A stretch of 64,000 bases of DNA from Raskinella chloraquaticus (SeqCode) (GCA_002365175.1 DEZK01000045.1:5672-69671), one strand, 5' to 3'; shown: positions 16,698 through 26,174, counted from the first letter of the stretch. The notes: a model not told the origin generated them from the sequence alone. Translations and numbers: made by a program.

Positions 16698-17714
16698 ATG
16701 ATCGAAGACAACATGCGCGCCGTCGCACCGCGTGCTGGCGTCGAATGGCCGACGATTGCTCTGATCGGCCTTGTTTACAGCGCCTGGCTCGGGCTTACCT
16801 GGTTTCACGATGCCATAGCCCTGCCGCTGTGGCTCATCGCAGCCGCGCTGTGTGGCACCTTGTGGGGCTCCCTCCAGCACGAGATCATGCATGGGCACCC
16901 GACCCGCTCCCGCGCCCTAAACGAGGGCCTGGCGACACCCCCGCTCTGGCTGTGGCTGCCCTATGAGCGCTACCGCCAGACCCATCTCTGCCATCATCGC
17001 GATGAGCGCCTGACCGACCCGCTGGATGACCCGGAAAGTCGCTACTGGCGCGGCGAGGACTGGCAGAAACTGTCCCGTCTCGAGCGTGGTCTGGTGACCG
17101 CACAATCAACCCTCGCCGGGCGGCTGATCATCGGCCCGTTCTGGTCAATCGCCATGTTCTGGCGCGATGAAGGGCGGGCGATCCTGATCGGCGAGCCCAA
17201 ACGGCTTCGCATCTGGCTCTGGCATGGTCTGTGGGTCGCACTCGCCCTGTGGTGGATCATCGCCATATGTGGCCTGCCCTTTTGGCAATATGCGCTTGGC
17301 TTCGCGCTGGCGCCAACCGCCATCACCTTCATCCGCTCCTTTGCCGAGCATCGCGCCTGCGACGAGATCGAGAAACGAACGGCCATCATCGAGAATTCAT
17401 GGATCCTCGGGCCACTCTTCCTGTTCAACAATCTGCATTTCGTCCATCATCGCCATCCCGGCCTGCCATGGTATCGACTGCCTGCCGTCTACCAGCAGCA
17501 TCGCGAGGATTTCCTGCGTGCCAATGACGGCCTCGTTTACCAGGGATATGGCGAGATCTTTCGTCGTTATCTTGTCAGGGCCCATGACAGCACCTGCCAC
17601 CCCACCGGTCGCGCGCTGTTTCGAAACGGCGCATTGCCGACAAATCCGCGCGACCCGCCCGACGACATCGTTGCGGATGATGCTGCCCGCTCGTTCGTCC
17701 ATCGCGGCATCTGA
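16698..17714 (+). CDS. Membrane fatty-acid desaturase / hydroxylase-like protein
   Basis: A 338-residue integral membrane di-iron protein. Three histidine boxes are present: HEIMHGHP (about 62-69), HLCHHRDE (about 96-103) and HFVHHRHP (about 247-254), separated by hydrophobic segments (IALIGLVYSAWLGLTWF, WLIAAALCGTLWGS, LWHGLWVALALWWIIAICG). This is the fatty acid desaturase superfamily, which also contains alkane, xylene and carotenoid hydroxylases. No ferredoxin or reductase gene adjoins it, so the substrate cannot be told. It is divergent from the corrinoid gene. Confidence 0.82.
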   Translation: MIEDNMRAVAPRAGVEWPTIALIGLVYSAWLGLTWFHDAIALPLWLIAAALCGTLWGSLQHEIMHGHPTRSRALNEGLATPPLWLWLPYERYRQTHLCHHRDERLTDPLDDPESRYWRGEDWQKLSRLERGLVTAQSTLAGRLIIGPFWSIAMFWRDEGRAILIGEPKRLRIWLWHGLWVALALWWIIAICGLPFWQYALGFALAPTAITFIRSFAEHRACDEIEKRTAIIENSWILGPLFLFNNLHFVHHRHPGLPWYRLPAVYQQHREDFLRANDGLVYQGYGEIFRRYLVRAHDSTCHPTGRALFRNGALPTNPRDPPDDIVADDAARSFVHRGI

Positions 17715-17739
17715 TCTTGCCAGCCGTTCCGACCGTATT

Positions 17740-18225
17740 CTAACCGCCGGGATTTTCCTTGATATCAGCCGTGTGGCCGCCCGAGATTTCCAGGAGTTCC
17801 TGCGGCGTCAGACGAAACACCGCATTGGGCGTTCCAGCCGCAGCCCAGATGAACGGCAAGACCATCAGATCCTCATCGATGAAAATGGAGTTGCCGGCGG
17901 CGTGACCAATCGGTGGAACGCCGCCGATTGCAAATCCTGTCACGTCCCGCACGAAGTCAGGCGGCGCTCGCTCGATGGTTGACCCGATCAGCCGGCGCAC
18001 CTTGGCTTCATCGACCCGATTGGCGCCAGAGGCAATGATGATGACAGCCACCCCCGTCGCCTGATCGCGAAACACCAGCGATTTGGCGATTTCAGCAAGC
18101 CTGCAGCCGATCGCCGCTGCCGCCTCTTCGGCGGTGCGCGTGCTTTTATCGAATTCCATGACTTCGAAATCATGCCCCAGCATGGCCTGGACCTTGAGCG
18201 CGCTCGGGTGGCTGGCGGCTTTCAT
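17740..18225 (-). CDS. YbaK/EbsC family aminoacyl-tRNA deacylase-like protein
   Basis: A 161-residue YbaK-fold protein. EMLGHDFEV-like N-terminus, the RTAEEAAAAIGCRLAEIAKS helix, then RDVTGFAIGGVPPIGH with the conserved glycine-rich loop, and IFIDEDLMVLPFIWAAAG. Relatives clear mischarged Cys- or Pro-tRNA. Two adjacent ATGs are possible (18228 and 18225); the second is 6 bases from a GGAG site and is preferred. Confidence 0.87.
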   Translation of the reverse strand: MKAASHPSALKVQAMLGHDFEVMEFDKSTRTAEEAAAAIGCRLAEIAKSLVFRDQATGVAVIIIASGANRVDEAKVRRLIGSTIERAPPDFVRDVTGFAIGGVPPIGHAAGNSIFIDEDLMVLPFIWAAAGTPNAVFRLTPQELLEISGGHTADIKENPGG

Positions 18226-18454
18226 CATCGGCTCCTCTTCCGCAATCGCGATCTTGGCAAGTCGCGAGCCTGCCGCCAAGTAGGGCATTTGCAAATGATA
18301 TGCTTGCCGGCTTAAAAAAGATCACACCGCTCCCGCAACAAGACAGACCTTGATGGTCGCACTGATCGCCGATGACATGCTTGTGTGTTGCGCTGTGATT
18401 GAAACCGGCGTGCAAATCATTCAAACCGCTACGTACCCTCATTCAGGAGTTAGC

Positions 18455-18994
18455 ATGAGCCTCATTCCCCGTCAGCCTGTTCCCGCCCTCGCGCTGTCGA
18501 CACTCGACCACGGCGCGTTCAACCTTCAATCCGCAACGCCACAGCGCATGACGCTGGTGTGTTTCTATCGCGGCCTGCATTGCCCGATTTGCGCCAATTA
18601 TCTGAAGGAACTCGAGCGCCTCACTCCTGATTTTGCTGAACGCGGCGTGGAGACCATTGCCATCAGTTCAGACAGCCAGGAGCGCACGCGCGCCATGGCT
18701 GACAAGATCGCCGCCAAGGCGCTGCGCTTTGCCTATGGATTGAGCCTGCCGACAGCCCGTGAATGGGGGCTTTATATTTCCACCTCGCGCGGCAAGACCT
18801 CGATTGGCATTGAAGAGCCGGCACTTTTCTCCGAGCCTGGTGTGTTTCTGGTCAAGGCTGATGGGACGCTTTATTATCTGTCGCTCCAGACGATGCCCTT
18901 CGCGCGACCGAATTTTCAGGAAATGCTGGGCGCAGTCGATTTTGTTATCAAGGCCGATTACCCGGCGCGCGGCGAGTATACCGGCGCGGTATAA
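18455..18994 (+). CDS. AhpC/TSA-family peroxiredoxin-like protein
   Basis: A 179-residue thioredoxin-fold protein. VCFYRGLHCPICANYLKELE carries a CxxC pair where peroxiredoxins have the peroxidatic Cys, and the resolving region is followed by PGVFLVKADGTLYYL. It is therefore a peroxiredoxin-like reductase, probably of peroxides or disulfides. AGGAG lies 5 bases before the ATG at 18455, which fixes the start; the frame is open further upstream to 18350 but without family similarity. Confidence 0.85.
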   Translation: MSLIPRQPVPALALSTLDHGAFNLQSATPQRMTLVCFYRGLHCPICANYLKELERLTPDFAERGVETIAISSDSQERTRAMADKIAAKALRFAYGLSLPTAREWGLYISTSRGKTSIGIEEPALFSEPGVFLVKADGTLYYLSLQTMPFARPNFQEMLGAVDFVIKADYPARGEYTGAV

Positions 18995-19018
18995 CAAGCC
19001 ACAGCAAGGCGGGGTCTC

Positions 19019-20785
19019 ATGCACACCATGATCACAAACGCACTGAGATCCTGCCTGATCGCCGGGTTCTGTCTGTCACACGCAATTGACGGGCGGGCGC
19101 AAGGTACGCCGCCCGGAACGCCACGGGCCAATCAGGCAATTTTATCCGATGCCGCCCGGCTGCTGCCGGCGAAAGCTGTCCGTGGCATGGTGTCATCGCA
19201 GGAAGCGCAGGCAACCCGCATCGGTGTCGACATTCTCAGGCGCGGCGGCAATGCAGTTGATGCCGCGGTTGCCGTCGGTTTCGCCCTTGCCGTCACCCTG
19301 CCGCGCGCTGGTAATATCGGCGGTGGCGGATTCATGCTCGTCCACCGTGCCGCGAGCGCCGACACGATTGCCATCGATTACCGCGAAACAGCACCGGCGG
19401 CTGCAACCGCCACCCTCTTTCTGGACGACAAGGGAGAAGCGGTCCCACAGAAATCACGCGATTCAGGGTTGGCAATCGGCACTCCAGGCACGGTCGGTGG
19501 CCTGGCGCTGGCGCACCGGAAATATGGCTCGGGCAGGTTTTCGCTCGCCGATCTCATCGCTCCGGCGATCAGCCTGGCCCGCGACGGCATCATCATCGAC
19601 AATGATCTGGCCGATTCGCTGGGCGGTGGTGCTGCCCGCCTCGCTCGCCATGCCAGCAGTCGGGCGATTTTCTTTTCCGGTGACAAGCCCCTGGCCACCG
19701 GCAACCGCCTCGTCCAGAGCGATCTTGCCGCCACCCTGTCAGCAATTGCCGCCAGCGGTCCAGATGCTTTTTATCGCGGCGCCATTGCCGAAAAGATCGT
19801 TGCCGCCACGCGCGCGCTGGGCGGCATCATGACCAGTCAGGACTTGGCTGACTACCGTGTCATCGAGCGCCAGCCGGTGAAGGGTCAGTATCGCGGCTAC
19901 GACATCTTTTCCATGCCGCCACCCTCATCCGGCGGCGTCCACCTTATCCAGATTTTGAACATCCTTGAAGGCTATGATCTGGCCGCTCTCGGCGCTGGCA
20001 GCGCGACGGGCCTTCACCTGCTGGTCGAGGCGATGAAACCGGCCTACGCCGATCGCGCCCAGTTTCTCGGTGATCCCGACCGTGTCAAAATTCCGCTGCG
20101 CGGCCTCATCGACAAAGCCTATGCGGCGAGCCTGCGGGCGAAGATCAACGTCGAACAGGCGCGCAAGGCCGACGACATCGCCGCCGGCAATCCGCTCGCC
20201 CATGAGAGCGATCAGACGACACATTTTTCCATCGTCGACGCCGAGGGCAATGCGGTTGCCAACACCTATACGCTGAATTTTTCCTATGGCGTCGGCATGG
20301 TCGCTGAGGGGACCGGCGTTCTGCTCAACAATGAAATGGATGATTTTTCCGCCAAACCCGGCGCCCAGAATGCCTATGGCCTCGTTGGCTCGAGCGCTAA
20401 TTCCGTCTCTCCCGGCGCACGTCCACTGTCCTCGATGACGCCAACCCTCGTCTTTCGCAACAACAAGCTGTTTCTGGTCACCGGCAGCCCCGGGGGCAGC
20501 CGCATCATTACAACCACATTGCAGGTCATTTCCAACGTCATCGATCATGGCATGAATATCGCCGAAGCAGTCGCGGCTCCTCGCGTTCATCATCAATGGC
20601 GCCCGGATTTTCTCCTGACCGAAACCGGTCAATCGCCCGATACGCTGCGCCTGCTGGAAGCGCGCGGCCACAAGGTCGTCATCGGCTCGACATCCGGTTC
20701 CGCCAATTCGATCATGCTGACGAAGGACGGGCTGACGGGCGCCAGCGATCCGCGCCAGCGCGGCACGCTTGCCGAAGGGTATTGA
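19019..20785 (+). CDS. ggt: Gamma-glutamyltransferase
   Basis: A 588-residue exported Ntn-hydrolase precursor with a signal peptide (LRSCLIAGFCLSHAIDGRAQ). VSSQEAQATRIGVDILRRGG and NIGGGGFMLVHRA mark the large subunit; the autoprocessing/catalytic Thr lies in SDQTTHFSIVDAEGNAVANT near residue 400, followed by NNEMDDF and TGSPGGSRI. The enzyme cleaves gamma-glutamyl bonds of glutathione and its conjugates in the periplasm. Start could be ATG 19019 or ATG 19028; the difference is 3 residues. Confidence 0.95.
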   Translation: MHTMITNALRSCLIAGFCLSHAIDGRAQGTPPGTPRANQAILSDAARLLPAKAVRGMVSSQEAQATRIGVDILRRGGNAVDAAVAVGFALAVTLPRAGNIGGGGFMLVHRAASADTIAIDYRETAPAAATATLFLDDKGEAVPQKSRDSGLAIGTPGTVGGLALAHRKYGSGRFSLADLIAPAISLARDGIIIDNDLADSLGGGAARLARHASSRAIFFSGDKPLATGNRLVQSDLAATLSAIAASGPDAFYRGAIAEKIVAATRALGGIMTSQDLADYRVIERQPVKGQYRGYDIFSMPPPSSGGVHLIQILNILEGYDLAALGAGSATGLHLLVEAMKPAYADRAQFLGDPDRVKIPLRGLIDKAYAASLRAKINVEQARKADDIAAGNPLAHESDQTTHFSIVDAEGNAVANTYTLNFSYGVGMVAEGTGVLLNNEMDDFSAKPGAQNAYGLVGSSANSVSPGARPLSSMTPTLVFRNNKLFLVTGSPGGSRIITTTLQVISNVIDHGMNIAEAVAAPRVHHQWRPDFLLTETGQSPDTLRLLEARGHKVVIGSTSGSANSIMLTKDGLTGASDPRQRGTLAEGY

Positions 20786-20803
20786 CGCGGGCAGGCGTGC
20801 CGA

Positions 20804-21412
20804 TCAACCCGCTGCCTTCAACCTGGCAATTTCCGCCTCAAGCGCCGCAATCTTCTCGTCACGCTCCTGAAGCGCCCGCGCCACATCCTCAGCCTCAAAT
20901 CGCTGCGGGATGTGCTGCGGGCAATTGGCATCCCAGGCTGTTAGCGTGAACAACACAACCTGCTCCGGCTTTGCCTTGTAGCCGTCCGGCATCAGCCGCG
21001 CGATCAGCTCATCATCCCCCTCGATGATCCGCGCCGTGCCCCAGATTTTGATGCGACGCCGGTTCATGTAGTCGATGAGGAAGAGATAGGCTTTCGGATT
21101 GTCGCCAAGATTGCCTTGCGAGATATATTGCCGGTTGCCGCGGTAATCAGCAAAGCCCAGCGTCCTGTCATCGATCACCCGCAGGAATCCCGGTGGCCCG
21201 CCGCGATGCTGGATATAGGGTTGCCCGTCACGATTGGCGGTGGCCATAAACAGGCTGCGCTGCGCCGCGATGAAAACGGCAAGATCGGGCGTGATCGTGG
21301 TGGCAAACCCACCACGCGCTTCGATTTGCGCATAGGAGGCGCGCGATCCTTTACGCGTCTGGATCGCCTTGACTGCTTCGCTGAACGCGACATCACTCGA
21401 TGGGATTGTCAT
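20804..21412 (-). CDS. Pyridoxamine 5'-phosphate oxidase-like FMN-binding protein
   Basis: A 202-residue split-barrel flavoprotein of the Pyridox_oxase_2 type: FIAAQRSLFMATANRDGQPY, HRGGPPGFLRVIDDRTLGF, then GNLGDNPKAYLFLIDYMNRR and RIKIWGTARII. The C-terminus is a short coiled coil (EDVARALQERDEKIAALEAE). The substrate is unknown; relatives are often heme or F420/FMN-using stress proteins. It is followed by only 5 bases to the DUF1348 gene upstream on the same strand. Confidence 0.85.
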   Translation of the reverse strand: MTIPSSDVAFSEAVKAIQTRKGSRASYAQIEARGGFATTITPDLAVFIAAQRSLFMATANRDGQPYIQHRGGPPGFLRVIDDRTLGFADYRGNRQYISQGNLGDNPKAYLFLIDYMNRRRIKIWGTARIIEGDDELIARLMPDGYKAKPEQVVLFTLTAWDANCPQHIPQRFEAEDVARALQERDEKIAALEAEIARLKAAG

Positions 21413-21417
21413 GACAC

Positions 21418-21882
21418 CTACAGACCCAATTCGCTCAATGAGGGATGCTCATCCGGGCGGCGCCCTTGCGGCCAGTGGAATTTGCGCTCGGCGTCCGTGA
21501 TCGGCAGATCATTGATGCTGGCATGACGCGCGCTCATCAAGCCCTGCGCGTCGAACTCCCAGTTCTCATTGCCATAGCTGCGAAACCAGTGCCCGCCATC
21601 ATCATGCCATTCATAGGCAAACCGCACGGCGATGCGGTGTCCTGAAAACGCCCAGACTTCCTTGATCAGGCGATAATCGAGCTCACGGATCCATTTGCGG
21701 GTGAGGAAAGCGACAATCGCCTCGCGCCCCTGGAAAATCTCGGCACGATTGCGCCAGCGGCTGTCGGGCGTGTAGGCCATCGCCACTTTCTGCGGATCGC
21801 GCCCGTTCCAGCCATCTTCGGCCATACGGGCTTTTTGCGCCGCGCTCTCATGGGTGAAAGGAGGAAAAGGCGGTCTTGACAT
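21418..21882 (-). CDS. DUF1348 / NTF2-like protein
   Basis: A 154-residue protein of the SnoaL/NTF2-like DUF1348 family: AEDGWNGRDPQKVAMAYTPD, SRWRNRAEIFQGREAIVAFL, then AVRFAYEWHDDGGHWFRSYG and NENWEFDAQGLM. Function of the family is not established. It heads the minus-strand pair with the FMN protein and sits downstream of the CGNR regulator. Confidence 0.83.
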   Translation of the reverse strand: MSRPPFPPFTHESAAQKARMAEDGWNGRDPQKVAMAYTPDSRWRNRAEIFQGREAIVAFLTRKWIRELDYRLIKEVWAFSGHRIAVRFAYEWHDDGGHWFRSYGNENWEFDAQGLMSARHASINDLPITDAERKFHWPQGRRPDEHPSLSELGL

Positions 21883-21934
21883 GGGTCACCTGTTGTGTGG
21901 ACGGGATCTACGTTACGCACGATCGCAGGGCGCA

Positions 21935-22534
21935 TCAGGCGGCATGCCCCGATTGCCGGGCACGAAAGCGCGCCACCTTGTCGCGATTGCCGCAGATGGT
22001 CATCGTACACCAGCGCCGGGTTTTGTTCTTGCTGGTATCGTAGAAAACCATGGTGCAGGCGGGGTTCGAGCAGCGCCGCAGACGCTCCGGCTCGGCTTCG
22101 CAGATGAAGCGCGCGAAATCAGCCGCAATCACGCCGCACGGCCCCGCTTCGCCCGCGTCAAACCGCTCGACAAACCGGAAGCCGTTCGCACTCTTTTCAA
22201 GCAGTAACCGTACGCTGACCTGCGCCAGCTTCTGGTTGATGGCATTGATCAGGGCAGCCGGCGGCGGCGCGCCGATGCGAAACAGGTCAACGGCAGAGCG
22301 AAGCTGCTCGCGCAGCCCGCGCACCTCGGTGCCGTCAGTGCTGCCGCTGGCCGTTATGTCAGACGCCATGCCAGCTGCCGCCAGCCAGGCGGAAAACCGC
22401 TCCGGGCTGGCAATCAGGTCACGGAAATCCTCGCCGCTGAACATCGTCGTGTTCAGCAGATCAATCCACAACCGCCCGCCGAAAAACGGCAGCCCGTCGA
22501 TGAATTCCGTTTCCTTCGCAGGGATCGAACCCAT
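21935..22534 (-). CDS. CGNR zinc-finger (ABATE domain) transcriptional regulator
   Basis: A 199-residue regulator. The N-terminal ABATE-type domain begins near LWIDLLNTTM (the family reads LDLLNT) and the C-terminus has the zinc finger RRCSNPACTMVFYDTSKNKT followed by RRWCTMTICGNRDKVARFRA, with the CGNR signature. Such proteins are putative stress regulators. The ATG at 22534 has AGGAG 4 bases upstream; earlier in-frame starts (22546, 22717) lie across the predicted promoter. It is divergent from the exported hydrolase at 22653. Confidence 0.88.
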   Translation of the reverse strand: MGSIPAKETEFIDGLPFFGGRLWIDLLNTTMFSGEDFRDLIASPERFSAWLAAAGMASDITASGSTDGTEVRGLREQLRSAVDLFRIGAPPPAALINAINQKLAQVSVRLLLEKSANGFRFVERFDAGEAGPCGVIAADFARFICEAEPERLRRCSNPACTMVFYDTSKNKTRRWCTMTICGNRDKVARFRARQSGHAA

Positions 22535-22570
22535 TCGGCTCCTCATGACGACGCTCAGCCTGTAACTGAC

Positions 22571-22599
22571 AAAATACTCATTGACAGGTGTTTGGTCAA
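22571..22599 (-). promoter_or_regulatory. Predicted promoter of the CGNR regulator
   Basis: On the minus strand TTGACC (22599-22594), 17 bases, then TATTTT (22576-22571), about 40 bases upstream of the start at 22534. Confidence 0.5.
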
Positions 22600-22621
22600 T
22601 TGATACCGTTAAAAATATCAA
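22600..22621. promoter_or_regulatory. Inverted repeat between divergent CGNR regulator and hydrolase genes
   Basis: TTGATA and TATCAA form perfect 6-bp arms around a 10-base centre. It abuts the -35 of the regulator promoter and lies about 32 bases before the hydrolase start, so it could be an operator for both directions. Function is inference. Confidence 0.45.
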
Positions 22622-22652
22622 ACAACGGTTACAAATACAGGAGCGAGCGCAT

Positions 22653-23636
22653 ATGCCCTTATTCTTAAGCAACAAATTAGGCCGTGCGCTTGCGCACGCC
22701 GGCCTCGGCGCCAGCATGATGCTGATGGCTTTGAGCCTTTTACCGCGATCATCCCATGCCGGATCTCCGCCAACGCGTCAGCACACCGTCAAAATTGGCA
22801 ACCTCGACATTTTCTATCGCGAGGCGGGGCCAAAGGACGGCCCGGTCGTGCTTCTTCTCCACGGGTTTCCGTCATCCTCACACATGTTCCGCAGCCTCAT
22901 TCCCCGTCTCGCGGACAAGTACCGGGTCATCGCACCCGACTATCCTGGCTTTGGCGAAAGCGCAGTGCCGCCTCTGACATCATTCCCCTACACCTTTGAG
23001 GCGCTGACCGACATTGTTGACGAATTCACCAAAGCAGTCGGTGCGTCGCGCTATTTCTTGTACATGCAGGATTATGGCGGGCCAGTAGGCCTTCGATTAG
23101 CCGTCAAACATCCCGGGCGCGTACGCGGTCTCATCATCCAGAACGCGGTAGCCAATGTAGAAGGCTGGAACCCGGATGTGGTGAAGAGCATCGCGCCGTT
23201 CTGGCAGAACCGTAATGCTGAAAGCGAGGTGCCGGTCCGCGCATTGCTGAGCGCTGAGACCACCAAATTCCAGTACACGCACGGCGCCACGCTGAGCGAG
23301 CGCCTGCAGCCGGAAGCCTGGGTCTATGATCAGGCGAAGCTCGACCGCCCGCGAGTTGCCGACATCCAGACCGAAATCCTGTTCAACTATAAGGACAATG
23401 TCGCCAACTACCCGACATGGCAGGCATATCTGCAGGCAAAGCAGCCACCGCTGCTGATCGTCTGGGGCCGGAATGATCCCTTCTTCACGCTCAAAGGTGT
23501 CGAGTATTTCAAGGCGCAGGTACCCGCTGCCGAGGTCCATCTCTATGACGCCGGGCACTTCGCGCTTGAGACCCATGCAGGTGAAATCGCAGCGAGGATG
23601 ATGGGCTTTCTGGCCCGCCACAGCAAAAGCAAATGA
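22653..23636 (+). CDS. Exported alpha/beta hydrolase, haloalkane-dehalogenase/epoxide-hydrolase type
   Basis: A 327-residue alpha/beta hydrolase. A signal peptide ends near SLLPRSSHAGS. The oxyanion HGFPSSSHMF is followed by YPGFGESAVP, and the nucleophile elbow MQDYGGPVG has Asp rather than Ser, as in epoxide hydrolases, haloalkane and fluoroacetate dehalogenases. The general-base region is YDAGHFALETHAGE with the catalytic His. AGGAG is 9 bases before the ATG. Substrate unknown; export is unusual for this Asp-nucleophile group. It is divergent from a CGNR regulator. Confidence 0.85.
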   Translation: MPLFLSNKLGRALAHAGLGASMMLMALSLLPRSSHAGSPPTRQHTVKIGNLDIFYREAGPKDGPVVLLLHGFPSSSHMFRSLIPRLADKYRVIAPDYPGFGESAVPPLTSFPYTFEALTDIVDEFTKAVGASRYFLYMQDYGGPVGLRLAVKHPGRVRGLIIQNAVANVEGWNPDVVKSIAPFWQNRNAESEVPVRALLSAETTKFQYTHGATLSERLQPEAWVYDQAKLDRPRVADIQTEILFNYKDNVANYPTWQAYLQAKQPPLLIVWGRNDPFFTLKGVEYFKAQVPAAEVHLYDAGHFALETHAGEIAARMMGFLARHSKSK

Positions 23637-23793
23637 CGCCAATGGCGGCGGCAACACGCGCCGCCTGAAAAAAGCCAGCAACCAGCGATGCCGCAGTATG
23701 ACTATCCGGCATCGCCCCAAAGCCGGCCTTTGCCGTTGCAATCATCGTGATTCCCTCCCTAAGCTCCTCCTGTCCTGGATCACAGACGTCAGG

Positions 23794-25326
23794 GTGCCTG
23801 CTTTGGCGACCGCCACATACGATCTCCTTGTCATCGGCGGCGGCGTCAACGGCGCAGCGATTGCCCGCGATGCGGCGGGGCGCGGGCTGAAGGTCCTGCT
23901 TGCCGAAAAGGACGATCTGGCCGCCCACACCTCGTCGGCATCGACCAAGCTCATCCATGGCGGGCTGCGCTACCTCGAATTCTTCGAGTTTCGCCTGGTT
24001 CGCGAAGCGTTGCAGGAGCGCGAAATCATTCTCGCCATGGCGCCCCACATCACCTGGCCACTGCGCTTTGTCCTGCCCCACGAACCCTCCCATCGCCCGG
24101 CATGGATGGTACGCATCGGGCTTTTTCTCTATGATCATCTCGCGCACCGCCGGACACTGAAAGGCACCGAAACCATCCATCTGCGCCGGCATTTGATCGG
24201 CCGCGACCTGCGCGATGACCTGAGCACGGCCTTTGTCTATTCCGACGGCTGGGTGGACGATAGCCGCCTGGTCGTGCTGACCGCACTTGACGCGGCAGAG
24301 CGCGGCGCCGCTATCCGCACACACACCGCCGTCACCGCCGCCGCCCGCCATGCCGATCACTGGTCAGTCACGCTTGCGCCACGAAACGGACCCGTCGAGA
24401 GTGTCACCGCCCGCCTGCTCGTCAATGCGGCCGGCCCCTGGGCTGGCGATATCCTCCACCGGCAGCTTGCCATCCCCGGCAGCCGCACCGTGCGTCTCGT
24501 CAAGGGCAGTCACATTGTCGTGCCCAGGCTTTATGAGGGCGATCACGCCTTCATATTCCAGAACAACGACAACCGCATCGTCTTTGCCATTCCCTATGAA
24601 GGCGCCTTCACGCTCATCGGCACGACTGACATCGCCTTCAGCGGCGATCCATCGACACCGCACGCCGATGACAGTGAAATCGCCTATCTGTGCACGGCGG
24701 TGAACGCCTATTTCAAGCGGCGGATTTCACCAGCCGACGTGGTGTGGACGTTCAGCGGCGTGCGGCCGCTGTTTGATGACGGAGCGCTGGCTGCAAGCAA
24801 GGTCAGCCGCGATTACGTGCTTGATCTTGATGCGCCACCGGGCGCGGCGCCGGTGCTGACCGTCTTCGGCGGCAAGATCACCACCCATCGCGAGCTGGCG
24901 CTGCGCGCCATGGCGGCCCTGCGGCCCTGCCTGCCGCATGGGGGCACGGACTGGACAGCGACCGCACCACTTCCTGGTGGCGACATCCCTGACGCTGGCA
25001 TTCCAGCCTTTATCGCCGTGGTGCGCGAGCGTTGGCCGTTTCTGAGCGAAGCGACCGCCCGACGCATGGTGCGCGCCTATGGCACGCGCCTTGAGCGCAT
25101 ACTGGGCGAGGCGCGATCCGCCGCCGATCTGGGGAACGATTTCGGCTGCGGCTTCAGCACAGCGGAGCTTGCCTATCTGGTGAGGCAAGAATGGGCGAGC
25201 ACTGCCGAGGACGTGCTGTGGCGGCGCTCCAAGCTGGGGCTGCATTTGCCAAAGAGTGCACAGGAAGCGGTAAAAACCGCGATCGAGCAGCTTGTTCCGG
25301 GGAACCAACCCTTTTCCCGATCATGA
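23794..25326 (+). CDS. glpD: FAD-dependent glycerol-3-phosphate dehydrogenase
   Basis: A 510-residue flavoprotein of normal GlpD length. The dinucleotide fold TYDLLVIGGGVNGAAIARDA opens the protein, followed by STKLIHGGLRYLEFFEF (GlpD signature), VNAAGPWAGDI, and the C-terminal region FGGKITTHRELALRAM plus the DAO_C helices. It oxidises glycerol-3-phosphate to DHAP at the membrane. The start is uncertain: GTG at 23794 or TTG at 23803 (with AGGGTG just upstream) both precede the FAD fold closely. The frame is open back to 23698. The neighbouring ABC importer genes are convergent and may bring in glycerol or a related solute. Confidence 0.92.
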   Translation: MPALATATYDLLVIGGGVNGAAIARDAAGRGLKVLLAEKDDLAAHTSSASTKLIHGGLRYLEFFEFRLVREALQEREIILAMAPHITWPLRFVLPHEPSHRPAWMVRIGLFLYDHLAHRRTLKGTETIHLRRHLIGRDLRDDLSTAFVYSDGWVDDSRLVVLTALDAAERGAAIRTHTAVTAAARHADHWSVTLAPRNGPVESVTARLLVNAAGPWAGDILHRQLAIPGSRTVRLVKGSHIVVPRLYEGDHAFIFQNNDNRIVFAIPYEGAFTLIGTTDIAFSGDPSTPHADDSEIAYLCTAVNAYFKRRISPADVVWTFSGVRPLFDDGALAASKVSRDYVLDLDAPPGAAPVLTVFGGKITTHRELALRAMAALRPCLPHGGTDWTATAPLPGGDIPDAGIPAFIAVVRERWPFLSEATARRMVRAYGTRLERILGEARSAADLGNDFGCGFSTAELAYLVRQEWASTAEDVLWRRSKLGLHLPKSAQEAVKTAIEQLVPGNQPFSRS

Positions 25327-25352
25327 GCCGGTCCATAATGGCTGACACCCGC

Positions 25353-26174
25353 TCACCCGCCCTTGACCGCACCTGCCGTCAGCCCGGCAATGATCTGGCG
25401 CTGGGCAAAAACAGTCAGCAGCAGGGGCGGCAGCGTCACCATCAAGGCGGCGGCTGCCAGCGGTCCCCAGGCGATCTGGTCGAAGGACAGCAGATTATAG
25501 ACGGCAACCGGCAGTGTGCGCGTCTCGCGCCCCGCCAGCACCACGCCGAAGACGAAATTATTCCACGAAAAGATCACTGACAGGATAAAGGCGACCGTAA
25601 TGCCGGGCCGGGCAATCGGCAGCGCCACATAATAGAAGACCTGCCAGCGGCTGGCGCCATCAATCAGGGCGGCATCCTCCAGTTCCAGCGGCGTTGTTTC
25701 GAAATAGCCGATCATGATCCAGATAACGATGGGAACGGTCAGCACCAGGTGGATGATGATCTGCGGCCACAACGTGCCAAGCAGGCCGAGCCACTGGAAA
25801 AGCAGAAACAGCGGAATGAGGAACGACAGGCCCGGCGTCATGCGGGCAATCAGCACGATGACGGCGGCTTTGGTCGCCCGCATGCGGGTAATGCCATAGG
25901 CGGCCGGGACGCCAACCACCAGCGCCACCAGTGTCGCTGCTCCGGTAACGATGAGACTGTTGCGCAAATAGATAATGAAATTCTTGCTGCCGATGGCTTC
26001 GTGATAATTCGACCACGCCCATTGGGTCGGAATGAAAACCGGAGGGCTTGCCGCATTCTCGATTTCGAATTTGAGCGATAGCGAAATCGTCCACAAAAAG
26101 AACAGGATGGCCGGCGAAACGGCAACCGCTATCGCCAGCCCGAGGAGCAATTTCTGCAAGGGGCTTCGTTTCAT
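25353..26174 (-). CDS. Carbohydrate-type ABC transporter permease (MalG family)
   Basis: A 273-residue inner-membrane permease with about six hydrophobic segments. The EAA loop reads EDAALIDGASRWQVFYYVAL near residues 171-190, the coupling helix for the ATPase. It is CUT1/MalG-like. It overlaps the second permease by 4 bases. No ATPase gene is present in this three-gene cluster. Confidence 0.9.
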   Translation of the reverse strand: MKRSPLQKLLLGLAIAVAVSPAILFFLWTISLSLKFEIENAASPPVFIPTQWAWSNYHEAIGSKNFIIYLRNSLIVTGAATLVALVVGVPAAYGITRMRATKAAVIVLIARMTPGLSFLIPLFLLFQWLGLLGTLWPQIIIHLVLTVPIVIWIMIGYFETTPLELEDAALIDGASRWQVFYYVALPIARPGITVAFILSVIFSWNNFVFGVVLAGRETRTLPVAVYNLLSFDQIAWGPLAAAALMVTLPPLLLTVFAQRQIIAGLTAGAVKGG

